Assembly (NCBI GenBank): GCA_023227965.1
Contig: JALOCA010000002.1
Location: 103,094 to 167,093, forward strand
DNA length: 64,000 nt
Direction: 5' to 3'
Source of the DNA: Lentimicrobiaceae bacterium
Lineage (GTDB): Bacteria > Bacteroidota > Bacteroidia > Bacteroidales > JALOCA01
The notes under the pieces are model-generated. The model was not told the origin of the DNA and did no database searches. It saw only the letters and a list, made by a program, of their open reading frames with translations. Both the position numbers and the translations under genes were made by a program. This document shows positions 38,361 through 47,900 of the stretch, piece after piece (positions within the stretch are counted from its first letter, which is position 1; every line of letters starts with the position of its first letter).

Positions 38361-38763
38361 AAAACAAATGGAATGTTTATTAGCAGATAAATCTTATTAT
38401 GTTTCTAATATAATTTAATAATATTATATATTATTTGAGCATATATTTATTATTTATTTTTGATTATTAATAATAAATTACTTTTAATTATTTCCTTAAG
38501 ATTTCTGTTAGTTAAAAAGGGGGTTCTATTAGTTAAAAAGGATGGTTTATTAGATTTTTCTCCATATTAAAAATCCTATTTATAACTTTGAATAAAGTTT
38601 TAATTGCGTTCTTTTATTTTTATGAATAAACATGTTTAAATTCTTAAAGCATTCTTTATTGTTTAGTTTCAATAAAATTAATTAATAAGCTAAAGAATTT
38701 TATTTGTATTTAAATAAGCTAAAATTTGATAATGATTAATTTGGCTATTTGATAATTTAAGTT
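38361..38763. other. Gene-free, very AT-rich stretch
   Basis: About 400 bases of almost pure A/T. A short direct repeat (TTAGTTAAAAAGG at 38510-38545, two copies) is the only structure I see. There is no plausible reading frame. Confidence 0.6.
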
Positions 38764-39099
38764 GATAAAGTAGTCAGATTTTTTATTGAAGCAAAATTGC
38801 ATATTGGCAATGTAGTATCAGGTTTTTGCTTATCGGTAACGGCTTTAGATAAAGTAGCCATTTGGTTTAACTCAATGGAAAAGGGATTTGATGGAGCAGT
38901 CGTTTGGTTTAGCTCAATGGTAAAGGCAATAGATGAAGCAGTCGTTTGGTTTAACTCAATGGTAAAGGCAATAGATGAAGCAGTCGTTTGGTTTAGCTCA
39001 ATAGTTAAGGGATTAGATGAAGTAGTCGTTTGGTTTAACTCAATGGTAAAATGATTAAATAAAGCAAATGTTAGGTTTAGTGAAGCGGTAATGAAAATT
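38764..39099 (+). repeat. Eight-unit 42-bp tandem repeat (minisatellite)
   Basis: Units of exactly 42 bases start at 38764, 38806, 38848, 38890, 38932, 38974, 39016 and 39058. The central units are nearly identical; those at both edges are increasingly diverged. One frame is open through units 1-7 and reads DEAVVWFNSMVKAI per unit, 14 residues or two heptads. No ATG precedes unit 3, and only a TTG is available at 38797, so whether the 85-codon frame 38797-39054 is translated is doubtful. Confidence 0.9.
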
Positions 39100-39266
39100 A
39101 TTTAAATATAATTTTTGATAAAATATTACTAATGAATAGACAATAAATATTAAACTCAATGGTCATGAAATATTTGAAGTTTTAAAATTTTGATACCTAT
39201 AATAACATTAAAAATAACCATATCAAATTGAAACATAGTTTTTAATAATTTTTAAAATGAAAAAAA

Positions 39267-40184
39267 ATGAAAAATCAGGAAGAAAATACAATAGACTCAT
39301 ATATGAGGTTAATCAATCATTGTTTAAATAATGAAACAATTTTTAAGGTTTATAAACCTTTTGTTGCAACTTTTGATTTATTCAATGGAAACGTTATAAA
39401 AATTAATCAAAACAGAGAAAAACTATTGGCAAACAGTACCGGAATAAGTGCAGACAAAAAAAATAAAAGATCGGTAGCTGCTGAAACATGTCTTATCATA
39501 GCCGGACGTTTACGTTCAATGGCTTCAACCGCCAATAACAACACATTACTTTTAAAAGTTAAAATTTCGCAATCGGAATTATTACTTTGTCGCGAAAATG
39601 AATTTAAAGATATATGCAACAACATTCTGAATCTTGCCATCATTAATAAAACTGAATTGGCAGATTATGAAGTATCTGATGAATTAATTAACAAATTTCA
39701 GGAACTAATAACTGATTATTCAAAATCAATACCCTTGCCCAGGGAAGCAAAATCAATACATAAGTTAGCACTACAAAATATCAGGGTTTTGATACGCGAA
39801 AACAATAAAATACTAAGCGAACGCCTCGATATTGACATTGAATATTTCAAAACATCACATCCGGATTTCTATAAAATGTACAAAGAAGCCCGTAATATTA
39901 TTGATTATGGAATGCATCATTGCAAAAAGAATATACTGAAATTAACAGGAACAGTTACCGATTTTGAAACAGAACAACCAATAGCAGGAGTTACCTTAAA
40001 AATAAAAGAAACAGAGTTAACGGCTATTTCTGATGTCAAAGGGAAATTTAGTATTCAGCTTACCGAAGCAGGCAAATTCACCCTTGAAGCAAATTTTACG
40101 GGCTATCAACCCTACTCTCTCGAATTTGAAATCAGTAAAGATGAAAGCCTCGAAATGGAAGTAGAACTTGAAAAAGAGGAATAG
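39267..40184 (+). CDS. Protein with C-terminal CarboxypepD_reg-like domain
   Basis: The 305-residue protein has no signal peptide. Residues about 1-225 are helical and of no family I recognise. The last 80 residues (LTGTVTDFETEQPIAGVTLKI ... SDVKGKFSIQL ... GYQPYSLEFEI) form a carboxypeptidase-regulatory-like beta-sandwich. That domain is usually found at the N-terminus of SusC/TonB-dependent receptors or in exported proteins, so a cytoplasmic-looking protein with it at the C-terminus is unusual. It is flanked by the tandem repeat and the right insertion-sequence end. Confidence 0.75.
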   Translation: MKNQEENTIDSYMRLINHCLNNETIFKVYKPFVATFDLFNGNVIKINQNREKLLANSTGISADKKNKRSVAAETCLIIAGRLRSMASTANNNTLLLKVKISQSELLLCRENEFKDICNNILNLAIINKTELADYEVSDELINKFQELITDYSKSIPLPREAKSIHKLALQNIRVLIRENNKILSERLDIDIEYFKTSHPDFYKMYKEARNIIDYGMHHCKKNILKLTGTVTDFETEQPIAGVTLKIKETELTAISDVKGKFSIQLTEAGKFTLEANFTGYQPYSLEFEISKDESLEMEVELEKEE

Positions 40185-40278
40185 TTAATTATCAATTATG
40201 AATTAAAAATTACGAATTACGTAGCGAGGAGTTTGGAGCGAGGAGCAAATTACAATAAATTACGAATTAATAGAAAAA

Positions 40279-40300
40279 TTAACGCATCATTAGTAGTTAA
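40279..40300 (-). repeat. Inverted copy of the IS terminal sequence
   Basis: Read on the - strand, this gives TTAACTACTAATGATGCGTTAA, close to ATTACTACTGATGCGTTAAC at 36688-36707 apart from a three-base indel. It could be the right end of the IS4-type element or the end of a second copy. Confidence 0.5.
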
Positions 40301-40400
40301 ATAACATATTTTATAATTGGAAAGGAGAATGCTATATGTGAGATTAATATTATCTATGAAAAGTATATAAAGCAATTATTTTAATATTAAATTTAAAAAT

Positions 40401-41447
40401 ATGAAAAATTATAAAATATTTAAAAATATATTATTTGCAGTAGTTATTTTTATAATTGGATCTTGTTCGAAAAATGAAACTATTAAGCATGACACCGTTG
40501 ATAGTAATGCTAATGCAAATGTTGTTGAACAAAAAATACTGAACTTTATTAATATTAATAATGCTAATAAATTATTAAAAAACGATCAAAAAATATCTAT
40601 GGAAGATGCTGTTTTTTACATAGATGGAACATTAAATTATACTTATTGTTACCCTGAACATAAATTAAAGTATTGTATATGGGATACTACTAATATAGAA
40701 ATACCTTATTCCATAGACAATGATGTATTAATGCAAGATGAAGTTTCAGCCTATAATTCTGCTGTAAGCTTGGTGAGAAATATGTATAATAAAATTTCCG
40801 ATACAACTAAAACATTACTATGTGTTGTTGTACAAAATATGGGGTTAGACCAGAATAGCAGACAAATTAAGCTTCGCTTAATTGCTCAGATTGGCATTGG
40901 TAAAGGAGTTGTATATGAACCATTTGGTGAAAATGATGATTGGGATTTCAGGAGATTTACTTGGAATTGTGATATGACAATAGTGGATATTGGTGGTGCA
41001 TTAAAAATTGAAGAAGCTATTCATGCTAATAAAGAAGTGTATTTGCCCTGCCCAAATGCAAGAATCTGGTATTCCTCACCTGAAGTATATACCCCTTTAT
41101 CAACTTGTTTAAGGAATCCTTTTAATCCATTTGACGTTGTTGATAATTATTGTGATTATGCAATTTTTTATGCTACAAGCCAGGTTGCTGCAATTACTGA
41201 TGAAACAAAATGTTTGGATGATAAAGAAATGAACTATTATTACAATGGAACAAGTAAAGTTATTTACGACTGGCAAAATAATACATTACTGAATCCTCTT
41301 GGGAAAAAGTTTATGAATTGTTTAATAAATGGACTTGAAACAACAGATGGTACTATTTATAAAATTTTTCATGAAGTAAATGCAACATATGGAATAAGGC
41401 ATGTGGATTGTAGTGGAAGCATTCAATATCCGATATCTATTGAATAG
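40401..41447 (+). CDS. Lipoprotein of unknown function
   Basis: The 348-residue precursor has a lipoprotein signal with lipobox IIGSC (Cys22). The mature part is rich in Asn, Asp and Tyr and contains several Cys. No family is recognised. Its 3' end exists as a near-identical second copy at 35743-35819. It is the first gene of a cassette that continues with two T9SS-type or surface proteins and the large metallopeptidase-like protein, so it may be part of a surface complex. Confidence 0.75.
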   Translation: MKNYKIFKNILFAVVIFIIGSCSKNETIKHDTVDSNANANVVEQKILNFININNANKLLKNDQKISMEDAVFYIDGTLNYTYCYPEHKLKYCIWDTTNIEIPYSIDNDVLMQDEVSAYNSAVSLVRNMYNKISDTTKTLLCVVVQNMGLDQNSRQIKLRLIAQIGIGKGVVYEPFGENDDWDFRRFTWNCDMTIVDIGGALKIEEAIHANKEVYLPCPNARIWYSSPEVYTPLSTCLRNPFNPFDVVDNYCDYAIFYATSQVAAITDETKCLDDKEMNYYYNGTSKVIYDWQNNTLLNPLGKKFMNCLINGLETTDGTIYKIFHEVNATYGIRHVDCSGSIQYPISIE

Positions 41448-41490
41448 CCTGTTTATTTTTAATGATGAACATTGTTAAAGGATAAACATA

Positions 41491-42948
41491 ATGAACAGAA
41501 TAATAGCACTAATAATAGGTATTCTTCTTTTTTCTGTAATCAGTATTAAAGCGCAAAACACTTACCAGTTATTGATAAGTTCACCTGATAACGAATGTGT
41601 TTTAGATGTTATAGAATATAAGCCAGACTATTTTGTAATAGTAGGTGTACGTAATCCCAAAGACAACGTGTATGACAGGACGAGCATGTTATTAAAAATA
41701 AAACCTGATGGGGATACCACCATCAGGTTTTTAAAAATAAATGATTCTTCTTTAATGATAAGTAAAATTATCCCGTACGATAATAATTTTTTTGTATTTG
41801 GGTGTTTGTCGCCACCGCTGGAGTTTAATGACCGTTTTTTTATAGGGGAAATGGATGAGAATTTTAGCCTTAAATGGCATAAATCTTATGTGTTGAGTGA
41901 TACAAATATATTTTTTCAAAATATGTTTGTATTGAATAAGAAAGACGGGGGTTACTATTCCTGTTTTGATGCTACGGACGAAAACTACCTGACAAATACA
42001 TATTTTGTAAATTTGGATATTAATGGCGATACTATCGAAACAAAAAAGATACCCTTTTCTTCAGGACAAAATACTACTGGTTTTTCCTATAATGCAGATT
42101 CTACAAAACTATGGCTTTGGGGAACATGGTATAGTACCCAAAGTAGTAGAGGATACAGAATAGAAGTTGATACAAGTTTTGTGGTTCAGAGAGTTCAGAC
42201 ATTGCCAAATGATATATTAAACAGCATAAATATTTTATGGCTTAACGATACGGATATCATGGTTTCAGGAGGATATATCCGCAGTTCAAATCCGCCTGAT
42301 AATGATATTTGCATCATGAAGATTGATACTTCTTTGTCTCTTAATGCTTTACAGTACTATGGGCTGTATGATACCATTGATTATCCTGCATGGAACAGGA
42401 ATATAAGTTGCCGGACAACAGATTCTATATTTTTTCTTGGGCAGCTTAATAATGCAATAGCATTTTGGCCCGAAGAGCCTTCGTGGATTTATGCGGGGAT
42501 AATTGATCCGCAACTTCACTTATTGTCGGAGAAACGATTGGGTGGAGATGCAAATTATGAACCGAGAAATATTCTTGCTACATCCGATGGCGGATGTATT
42601 ATTACTGCACAAAGATATGATTATAAGACTCAAAAATATGAGTATGATATAGTAATAATAAAGCTGGCAGCAGATGATTTTATAACAGAAATAAAGGAAG
42701 ATACAATATGCTATGCAAAAGAGATAAAAGTATATCCTAATCCCGGGGGAAATGTCATTTATATTAATAGTACGGAAAAGAATGCAAGAATGTTTCTGTA
42801 TGATTTGATGGGAAAAATTGTATTGGAAAAAGAATTATCTTTTGGCATTAACGCAATAAATGCTACTAATCTTAAATCAGGAATATATTGTTATCGAATA
42901 GTCAATTTTTCAGGATATATAATTAACGGAAAATGGTTTAAAATATAA
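41491..42948 (+). CDS. T9SS-secreted protein, probable beta-propeller
   Basis: The 485 residues start with a signal peptide (MNRIIALIIGILL to SIKAQ). The body has repeated strand-turn units (for example LLKIKPDGDTTIRFLK; CIMKIDTSLSLNALQYYG; TSDGGCIITAQRYD) like the DUF-type propellers common in secreted Bacteroidota proteins. The C-terminus is a T9SS sorting domain (VYPNPGGNVIYINS ... LKSGIYCYRIVNF). No catalytic motif is visible. It follows the lipoprotein gene by 43 bases. Confidence 0.8.
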   Translation: MNRIIALIIGILLFSVISIKAQNTYQLLISSPDNECVLDVIEYKPDYFVIVGVRNPKDNVYDRTSMLLKIKPDGDTTIRFLKINDSSLMISKIIPYDNNFFVFGCLSPPLEFNDRFFIGEMDENFSLKWHKSYVLSDTNIFFQNMFVLNKKDGGYYSCFDATDENYLTNTYFVNLDINGDTIETKKIPFSSGQNTTGFSYNADSTKLWLWGTWYSTQSSRGYRIEVDTSFVVQRVQTLPNDILNSINILWLNDTDIMVSGGYIRSSNPPDNDICIMKIDTSLSLNALQYYGLYDTIDYPAWNRNISCRTTDSIFFLGQLNNAIAFWPEEPSWIYAGIIDPQLHLLSEKRLGGDANYEPRNILATSDGGCIITAQRYDYKTQKYEYDIVIIKLAADDFITEIKEDTICYAKEIKVYPNPGGNVIYINSTEKNARMFLYDLMGKIVLEKELSFGINAINATNLKSGIYCYRIVNFSGYIINGKWFKI

Positions 42949-42954
42949 TTAATT

Positions 42955-44925
42955 ATGAGGAAACTTAATATTTTTAAAATTTATGTAGTTTGTCTGGTTA
43001 ACCTGTGTTTTTTAGGGTTTTCCGGGAGAATTTTCTGACAAACCTGTGTTTCATGCGATCACACAATAACAACAGGAACTTATTCAAGCGCAATTGGTTA
43101 TTCAACAAAAGCTACTAATACGGCCACCTTTGCTTCTGGTAATGCATCAGAGGCAAATGGAATAAGTTCTACGGCAATGGGCTATCAATCAAAAGCAAAT
43201 GGCCATTATTCGATGGCACTTGGACAAAGTTGCATTGCACAGGGCGATCAATCGTATGCAATTGGGCATTTAGCAAAAGCCAATGTTGGACAATCATATG
43301 CAATTGGCAGATTTGTAGAAACATCAACATCCGGTGCTTTTATTATTGGTTCTGGACTTGGTCCAATAAGCGGACAGCAAATGGTTAATTCAATTGCAAA
43401 CAGCCTAATGATTGGATTTCAGAGTACGGTTCCAACATTTTTTGTCGGTACTACCCCTCCAGGAAGTCAAACTGGTAATGTTGGAATAGCCACTACCGAT
43501 CCAAAGCAAAAGTTACATGTTATTGGTAATATTTTGTTAAGTGGTACAAATAATAATGGTATTCTTTTTGATGATGAAACGCTTAATGGCAGTTCAGGAG
43601 AATGGGGCATCCAATATAAGAATGGCGGCTTGAATTTTTGGAAGCCAACAGGGTCTAATACTCCCGGAGATAATTTTGTTTTTATTAAAGACGATGGAAA
43701 AGTTGGTATTGGAACAGGAAAACCTGAAACGAAACTTGATGTAAATGGCATTGCAAAAGTAAATTCATTGTTTAGTGTTGGGAATGTTCAGATTGGAAGC
43801 AGTGAAAGCGATGGTAATATGGATATTTTCGGAATGTTGAATGTATCGAAAAATGCTGCAATCGGAAATAAAACAGTGCCTGCTAATATTGATATCTGGG
43901 GGATAACTAATTGTTATAATAACATTAATATTGGAACAGAAGAAAAAAATTCAATATTGAACTTATATGGAACACAAAATATTCATGGAGTAACTAATTG
44001 TTTTAGTGTTTTGAATGTTGGGACAACGGAAATAAATTCAACTTTAAATTTATATGGCCCGCAAAATACTTATGGACAGACCACTTGTTTTGGGGATGTT
44101 CAGATGGGAACCAGTCAAGCTAATTCTACCTTAACTTTGTATGGCTCCCAGATTGTTAATGGCAGTTTATTAGTAAGCTCACTGGCTTCATCTGAAGGTA
44201 ATAAGATGATTATTTCTGACTCACAAGGGCTGTTATCTTTACAGGATATTCCGGTTGGTGCAGATGATTTAGGATCGCATATAGCTACACGTAATATCCG
44301 TATGAATGGATTCTATTTGTCGGGGGACGGGGATAATGAAGGAATATTTGTTAATGCTCAGGGTAAAGTTGGTATTGGTACTTCTAATCCGGCTGCCAGA
44401 TTGGAAATCAGAACAAGTGGGCAGGAAAACAAAGTGTTAATGTATGCTTCTTCGAATAACCAGGCAAGATTATGGGTCGCTAATGACATATCTGCATACA
44501 GTATTGGCATTGGTTCTGATGGCAAAGGACATATCTTTACGAATCTTAATTCTCCTTCAGCAATAATGACTTTTTCTGATGGTAATGTAGGTATAGGCAT
44601 AACTCCATTGGCTGGTACACATAAATTATATGTTGCCGGAGGCATTACAACAGAAGAAGTTAAAGTTAAACTAAGTTCTGATTGGGGTGATTTTGTTTTT
44701 GAAGATTCTTATAAATTAGCTTCGTTAAAAGAAGTGGAAATTTTTATAAAAAAGAATAAACATTTGCCCGATATTCCATCTGCAAAAGAAGTTAGCGATA
44801 ATGGAATAGAATTAGCTCAGATGAATAATCTGTTGCTTCAAAAAGTAGAAGAGCTTACCCTTTATATTATAGAACAGGATAAAAGAATAAAGCAATTAGA
44901 AGGAAAAATATCGGAGGGTAATTAA
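42955..44925 (+). pseudogene. YadA-head/tail-fibre-like surface protein with an in-frame stop at the signal peptide
   Basis: From the ATG at 42955 the frame gives a signal-peptide-like start (MRKLNIFKIYVVCLVNLCFL) and then a TGA at 43036-43038, after which the same frame continues to 44925. Downstream are YadA-type head repeats (SSAIGYSTKAT, STAMGYQSKANG, SMALGQSC, QSYAIGHL), three GNVGIGT-type modules (VGIATTDPKQKLHV, VGIGTGKPETKLDV, VGIGTSNPAARLEI) and a conserved C-terminal module (KHLPDIPSAKEV ... GIELAQMNNLLLQKVEELT). Without the stop it would be a 656-residue trimeric fibre. The ATG at 43177 leaves 582 residues without export signal. The TGA may be a real mutation or a base error. Confidence 0.75.
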
Positions 44926-44927
44926 AT

Positions 44928-47900
44928 ATGAAAGCGACGATTAAAATAATAACATTGTTTTCTCTTTTTCTTTGTCTGTTTCTGTCATACACAGCTAAGG
45001 GACAGAATTATACTATAAAAAAAGAACGGGATGCCAAAGACACTGCTTGTATTAAAAATACATTGGTTTTTTCTTCTGAAAAACAAAAGCTGATTAATAA
45101 AGTATTGCCAGGAGTTGAGTTTTATTATTGTGAATGCAAAAATAGTAATAGAAAGCGATTATCGATGCTCTGGGCAGAGTATAAAAACAAAGAATATCAT
45201 CTCCGTGAACAATTTAATGAACTATTGTCAGATATTGACATAGGCAAAAAAGGAAAGCATCTAAAAAAAATATCTGAAGAAGAAATTGTTAAGGCATTTT
45301 TATGGACGGCAATGAGTTATTCTGACATAGAATTATTATCCATTGATACTTTTCAATATTTAGGAGATTATATGTACCAGTTCTCCAATTTTCCTGATCG
45401 CAAAGTAAAAGTTAATTATAAAATATCTGCTAAAATCAGAACTTATTCGTCAGATATAGAAGATTATTTTAAGCATACCGTTACACTTTATGTTACTGTA
45501 AAAGATAAGCAACCTGGATATGTTATAGCTGATTTTGGAAATGGAGATGCGTTCCCATTTATATATACTTATCCGGTTAACCGTTTATTAAAGTTAGAAA
45601 ATTCTAAAAATACTTATGACATTAATTTAATATATAATACAGGAGTTAACACTCAAACTTGCATAAATTCAAACAATAATATTAATAATACATATTTCCA
45701 TTTTATAATTAATGATGATCAGACGCATACAACAAAATTTCAGGTTACAGGATTGAGCAATCCGGCTAATTATGAACTCCGGATTTATCTTCATCCATCA
45801 TTTGTCGATCCCAATACTGAAGTATTAATTTGGCAAAGTAGTTTGAATGGTAATGGCATAACGTCTAATTATTTCACGCCTCTAAATGATGATAAGGATG
45901 GCTTTTGTATATTTAAAATCTATTATAATAATGCACCTCTCCCCGAAACGTTTAATAAATATGTTGTAAAAGAAAAAATACAAACAGGGGCTATTGGTTC
46001 AGGGGCTGACTATATGATTCATTATGCTTCCCGTTTTTTTTATTGGCAGCCTGGAGGTATGGGTAGCGTTGCTTCTTATTTAACGAATTTAGGTCAAAAA
46101 TTTACGAATACATGGAATACACAGATTAATGACTGGAACTTATGTTCCGATATCAGTGGGAATAAACCAATAAATATAAGAGCAGATGGATATTATTACA
46201 TATGTGTTAATCATGGAATAAGAGCTCAAGATATTGATTTTTGGGGTGACCATGTTTCCAGTAGTCCGTGTTCGTCATACTGGCAAGTTAATATAAAGGT
46301 TTATAGGGATTATGAATTATATAATTATGATAATGAAAACGATTTGTTGACATCAACAATTCCTCATGAATTTTTTCATACAATACAGTTTTCTCATAAT
46401 CCAAATTTTCCACATAATGATAATAAGATGCAATGGTTAATTGAAGGGCAAGCAAGGTTTATACAAACTGTAGCATGTGAAGAGTTGGAATATAATTCGT
46501 CTAAAGACAGGTTGTACAGAACTGATGCTAATAATTTCTTAAACCCAAATGTGAGCACAAGCCTATATTATCAAGGATATAAATACTGCTTATTTTGGAG
46601 GTTTTTATATGAAAAATATAATTCCGGTGGTTCAATTGCTGATAAACTTAATATTATAAAGGAAACACAGTCAGGTTATAGCAATACGGATATACCAGCT
46701 ATAAAGACTTTTATGGATAACAAATTGAATTCGTCCTCTTGCCCGGATTTTGATTCTGCATTGAAAGTTTTTTCTAAATGTGCTTATTTTAATAATACTG
46801 TATATGACTTATGGAATAAAGGGGATGATAATTTTTACGTTGTCCCTTTTATTACGGAAACAATAAATTATAATGGAGCAATCGTCAGTAAAGCTGATAG
46901 GATATCAAGTTCTTTCGGAATTGATTATTGGGATATTAATTTTCAAACAGGTAGGCAGGTATATTTAAAGTTTAATGGAAATATAAATAATAATGGTGTG
47001 CATCCTACCTATTATGTTAATTTTGTTTATGATAATTCATCTGCTCAGCTTGATGATCATATAATTACCCTAACTGAAGGAACTGGTGAGATTTTACTTG
47101 ATATACCTTCTGTGAATCAGAAAGGTGTATTAATTATTACACGGCTTGACGATGAGGAAGGTACTATACCGTTTATAGAAACAGATTACCAGGTTGTATT
47201 GTCTCCATTATCGTCTCCAAATACAATAGCAGCTGATTTTACAGGAGCGCCAACAAATGTTCCAATTGGCTCTTCTGTTTTTTTCACCGATGCTTCAATA
47301 CCTGGTAATAATTCAACAATTACTCAATGGCAATGGGAATTTGATGGTGGAACACCGGCTACATCAAATGAACAAAATCCAACAGTAACTTATAATACTT
47401 CAGGTGTATATAATGCCTCTCTTACAATAACTAATTCAAATAACGAAACTTCTACAAAAACGAGATCGGCTTATATCATTGTTTATGAATCATCGCCAGG
47501 TAATGATCTATTTTTAACCTGTTTTGCACCTTGGAGTGGTAACAGCGGGGAAAGCCTTTTTTTTACAGCTTCTGTAATGGATGGAGAACCACCATATAGT
47601 TTTATTTTTACTTTTGGAGATGGATATGATTTCCAGATTGAAAATATCTATAATACATTCGTTTCCTGCAATCATACCTATTCAGCAAATGGCATTAAAC
47701 ATTTTTCATGCAGTGTTTTTGATGCAAATAACAAAACTGATTACTATGAACAAGATATTATAATAGGGACCGCAGGAACTCACAATGTAGATTTCGATTG
47801 GGATTTTGAATATGGTAATGCGGGAATAAACCAGGATGTCTCTTTTACAAATTTAACCGAAGGTGGTATGTTGCCATATATCAAGTATTTTTGGGAGTGG

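Noticed and set aside
38764..39099. CRISPR array
   Set aside because: The 42-base units are contiguous without spacers.
43036..43038. Selenocysteine or stop-codon read-through at TGA
   Set aside because: The site lies at a signal-peptide junction, no SECIS-like hairpin follows closely, and a single C-to-G change explains it more simply.
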